NCBI RefSeq assembly: GCF_016086655.4
Contig: NC_052136.2
Location: forward strand, 16,306,001 to 16,370,000
Source of the DNA: Lepeophtheirus salmonis
Taxonomy: Eukaryota > Arthropoda > Copepoda > Siphonostomatoida > Caligidae
Length of the DNA stretch: 64,000 nt
Direction: 5' to 3'
Positions 61,281 to 64,000 of the stretch are shown one piece after another. The first letter of the stretch is position 1; each line of letters begins with the position of its first letter. Below the pieces are notes generated by a model. It did no database searches, was not told the DNA's origin, and saw nothing but the letters and a program-made list of their open reading frames with translations. The translations under genes and the position numbers were made by a program.

Positions 61281-62120
61281 ATTTATGGAAGGATGTTCAC
61301 TACTCAGTAATTAAATAATAATTACAACTGCTAAGGAAAAGAAAATTTATTCTTCAGATTACCAATTCCAAAAATACAGCCCAGATAAAAAAGTTACTGT
61401 ATCTACATAATTGATTATAGTACTGAACTCTCTATTATACCCATTTTAACCCTAACGTAAGTGCTTCCTTGTGAGTGTTTAGCCAGCCCAAACTTAAAAC
61501 GGATATTTAATCAATATCAAACATTGTTTGCCCTTAGTAACTGTTACACATGATACTACAGAGTAGGCAGCATGACTTCCTTTTATATAATGCATGACTA
61601 TCAGGTCACAGAAGTAGGAGGGGGCAATGGGTTGACAGGATATTTTATAAGATTACACTAATGACTATTTAGTATCTGAGTTTTATTAAATATTCTATAT
61701 GAATATCAGTTAATTGCTTCAATTTCTAATATACAAAAAACGATTATTAAATTCATTTTCCTAATTTAAAATTTGGAAATTTCTTTGAATTAAAATAAAT
61801 CAACGGAGAATTATGTTAAATAACTAAAATTTGTGCCATCAGATTTAATTTCATGCAAGGATTATAAATTAGTGCAGTTTTTACAAATCAAGTATTTACA
61901 ACAGGATTTATTCCAGAAAAACCAACATTTTTATCACCCTTGAAAAATTGGCAACAACAAATTATTTAATCAACTAATCATCCACAACTGTAACATAAGA
62001 TATGTTGTTGTTTAAAGTAGTATATTTTTTGTAAATGATAGTTTTTCCTCTAAAACCGTTCAGTGAAAAATTATTGTGAGAAAAAAAAAAAAAGAAAAAA
62101 AAAATCACGGGTTATTAATA
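61281..62120. other. Gene-free spacer
   Basis: AT-rich. A long A-rich run with single G bases sits at about 62081-62104, just before the Tc1-like element. Confidence 0.4.
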
Positions 62121-63454
62121 CAGTATGTCCAAAAATTGATGGTGGTATTAAAAATATCTGTTTTATAGGGGGGAAAAATATTTTTGGTCAGAATAAAATG
62201 AAATTTGGCCATTATTAGGCAATATTGAACTTTTCTGATGCAATAATTTTCGATGATTGCATCATTCCTCAGTATAAAAGGGCTCAGAAAACCCCACAGG
62301 AGGTTAGTTGAAATTCAATATCCGAAATGGTGAGAGAGCATACATGGGAGACCAGAGTCAAGGATGTTGGCATGATAGAGGGTGGATCAAGCCGGAGAGA
62401 CTTTGCTTAAAGGTTACAGATTCCTCTCAGGACCATTGATAATTGGTGAAGAAAAGGAAGGATGAACAAACCCTAGCAAATTACATGGGCCGAGGAAGGA
62501 AGAACAAAATTAGCAAAGTTCCCAAACTGGTTATTTCAAAATCCTTGACCAAAAAGAGGCCAACCACAAGGAAACTTGCATCAAGATTAACTTCAAAGGG
62601 ATATCCAATATCTGAGTCATCTGTTCACAACTACCTGAGGCACTCATTGAATGCTTTGCCATACAAACCTTGTCTGCACCCCAACTTTCAGAAAACCAAA
62701 GGAAGGCCCGGCTTCAATTCTGTCCTGAGCAGAAACACTGGACTGCTGATGACTGGAAATGTATCTTCGTCAGTGATGAAAGTCCATTTGAGCTATTTCA
62801 TGTCCCAAATCCCCAAACAGATTGGGGTTGGGCAAGATAAGGGGGATGTGGAACCCACTCCGACTGTGGAATTTTCTCTGAAAATTCAGGTTTGAGCCGT
62901 TATCAGCCACCAGGCAGTGCCAGATATTCATCTGATTCCACGAAACCAAACTGTGAAAGGTGAGTACTACGTAACAGAGATCCTCAGGAAGTGTCTGATG
63001 TTTGCTTTCTCTCGTACTGAAGAAACTGGACCTCGTTTGCAGAGGAAAGTATTGTCTGACATATCAAAACAAAAGACACATTTATAAAAGGCACAACAGT
63101 AGTGTTCATACAACTTGGATTATTTCTGGAGCAAAGGTATATGACATGCCAACAGTCCTGATTTGTCTCCCATTGAAAATTTGTGAGTCTTTGTCCAGAG
63201 GAAACTCAATGAAAATGCGCCAGCAACTTCAGAGGATGAATTAAAAAAAAAAAAACTTACAAAAGATTAGGAAAAAATGGCTCCAGATACTTTGAATAAT
63301 CTGCATGAATGGATGCCAAGACGCATACAAAATGTATTAAGCTTAAAGGTCGTCATATTGGGAAGTAATTAAAGTTTTTCGCCAAAAAAAAATCAGTTGT
63401 TTAGGTTATTTCATGATTTTTCTAAAAAAGCACCATCAATTTTTGGAGATACCG
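62121..63454 (+). mobile_element. Complete Tc1/mariner-type element (inactive) with TA duplications
   Basis: The left end CAGTATGTCCAAAAATTGAT and right end (reverse complement) CGGTATCTCCAAAAATTGAT are inverted repeats of at least 26 bases with three or four differences. TA flanks both sides (62119-62120, 63455-63456). At 1334 bp it has the standard Tc1/mariner length. Confidence 0.88.
62327..63368 (+). pseudogene. Tc1-like transposase, broken
   Basis: Starts MVREHTWETRVKDV and a helix-turn-helix-like GGSSRRDFA, then hits a stop at codon 28. Later frames show KKRPTTRKLASRLTSKGYPI, SESSVHNYLR, a VSDESPFELF block with the first catalytic Asp, SSVHTTWIISGAKVYDMP, and NSPDLSPIENL with the last acid. 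It ends PRRIQNVLSLKGRH. At least three frame changes and several stops make it a relic. Confidence 0.82.
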
Positions 63455-63456
63455 TA

Positions 63457-64000
63457 TATCGAAGTTCGGTTTGTTCAGTGTATAGACAATTGGAGACGTC
63501 AACCATCTGATAGGATCTTTAAAACTAAATAAAAGAAAACTTTAAATGTGTGCTATCATTATGAATAGAAATAAAACTTATTTGATTATTAAAACTTTTT
63601 TTTATTGCCTTTAAAAAAAAAAGGAAATTATGTTGTATCAGCAACAAAATGAACCCCTTTTCCCCATTGCATTTTATAATCTAAAATAATAGTTGAAGAA
63701 ATGATCATTGAATTTTGTAGACTGCAGAGAACAAAGTATTTCTAAATTATCTATGTAGAATAAAATATGTCCTCCCATGCCTCTTTTACTCTTATTCATT
63801 CTAGGGGAAGATTTATAATAAGTCCACATATAAACATTCTTTGAAACCTCAATAATCAATTGTAGAATATGTAAATAATTCAGCAACTGATGAAGTACCA
63901 TCCTCAAAAAATAAGATATGGATGCATGGATAGTGATTAAAATCGCGTGTATTTTGACCATGTTATAAAAACAAAATCGAAATCGGAAGAAGGAGATGAA
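63457..64000. other. Right edge, no recognised feature
   Basis: AT-rich. The minus ORF 63674-63961 is unrecognised. Confidence 0.35.

Noticed and set aside
1..64000. CRISPR arrays, bacterial operons, tRNA or rRNA genes
   Set aside because: None seen. Tandem repeats present are microsatellites, the FH1 repeat and transposon sub-repeats. No tRNA-like A and B boxes were recognised by eye, and a tRNA scan was not possible.

Overview
The window looks like a piece of an AT-rich arthropod nuclear genome. The evidence is genes split by short GT-AG introns, long AT-rich introns and intergenic DNA full of decayed transposons, and animal-type proteins (a Diaphanous-class formin, a USP16/45 deubiquitinase, a cytosolic-type sulfotransferase, a lipin-like phosphatase). 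The mix of KRBA2-like, Merlin, mariner/Tc1, hAT and Ty3/Gypsy relics would fit a copepod such as a sea louse. That is an impression; no search was possible.

Layout. Positions 726-2128 (minus) hold a five-exon sulfotransferase with an added N-terminal membrane segment. Positions 2421-5436 (minus) hold a two-exon USP16/45-type ubiquitin hydrolase. Head-to-head with it, the plus-strand diaphanous (dia) gene begins near 6.4-6.9 kb and ends at 36279. Eleven shared coding exons (29550-36279) encode 1122 residues in one continuous frame across all splice sites. Three different first coding exons (6914, 16539, 29187) all end in phase 0 and can each join exon 29550, so the gene probably has three promoters. 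The 22.6-kb first intron contains a complete gene on the opposite strand (7093-8265): a 342-residue lipin-like phosphatase with a signal peptide. The rest of that intron is repeats and transposon relics.

From 36.3 to 64 kb I find no host gene. The region is a transposon graveyard. It has a Merlin/ISXO2-like transposase with an intact frame but changed catalytic residues (41.45-42.33 kb). Next to it is a Gypsy integrase relic split by a 292-bp solo LTR with a perfect 5-bp target duplication (42.67-43.9 kb). A BED-finger hAT-type relic and a 156-bp MITE lie at 44.2-45.3 kb. A KRBA2-like integrase relic lies back to back with an inverted Gypsy pol relic (49.4-54.3 kb). A long-TIR element with internal tandem repeats lies at 56.7-57.5 kb. 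A complete but dead Tc1-like element with TA duplications lies at 62.12-63.45 kb. Several dispersed repeat families have copies both inside the dia introns and in the gene-free half.

The most interesting items are the nested secreted mini-lipin, the three interchangeable dia first exons, the Merlin-type ORF that stays open without its catalytic acids, and the internally repeated 56.7-kb element.
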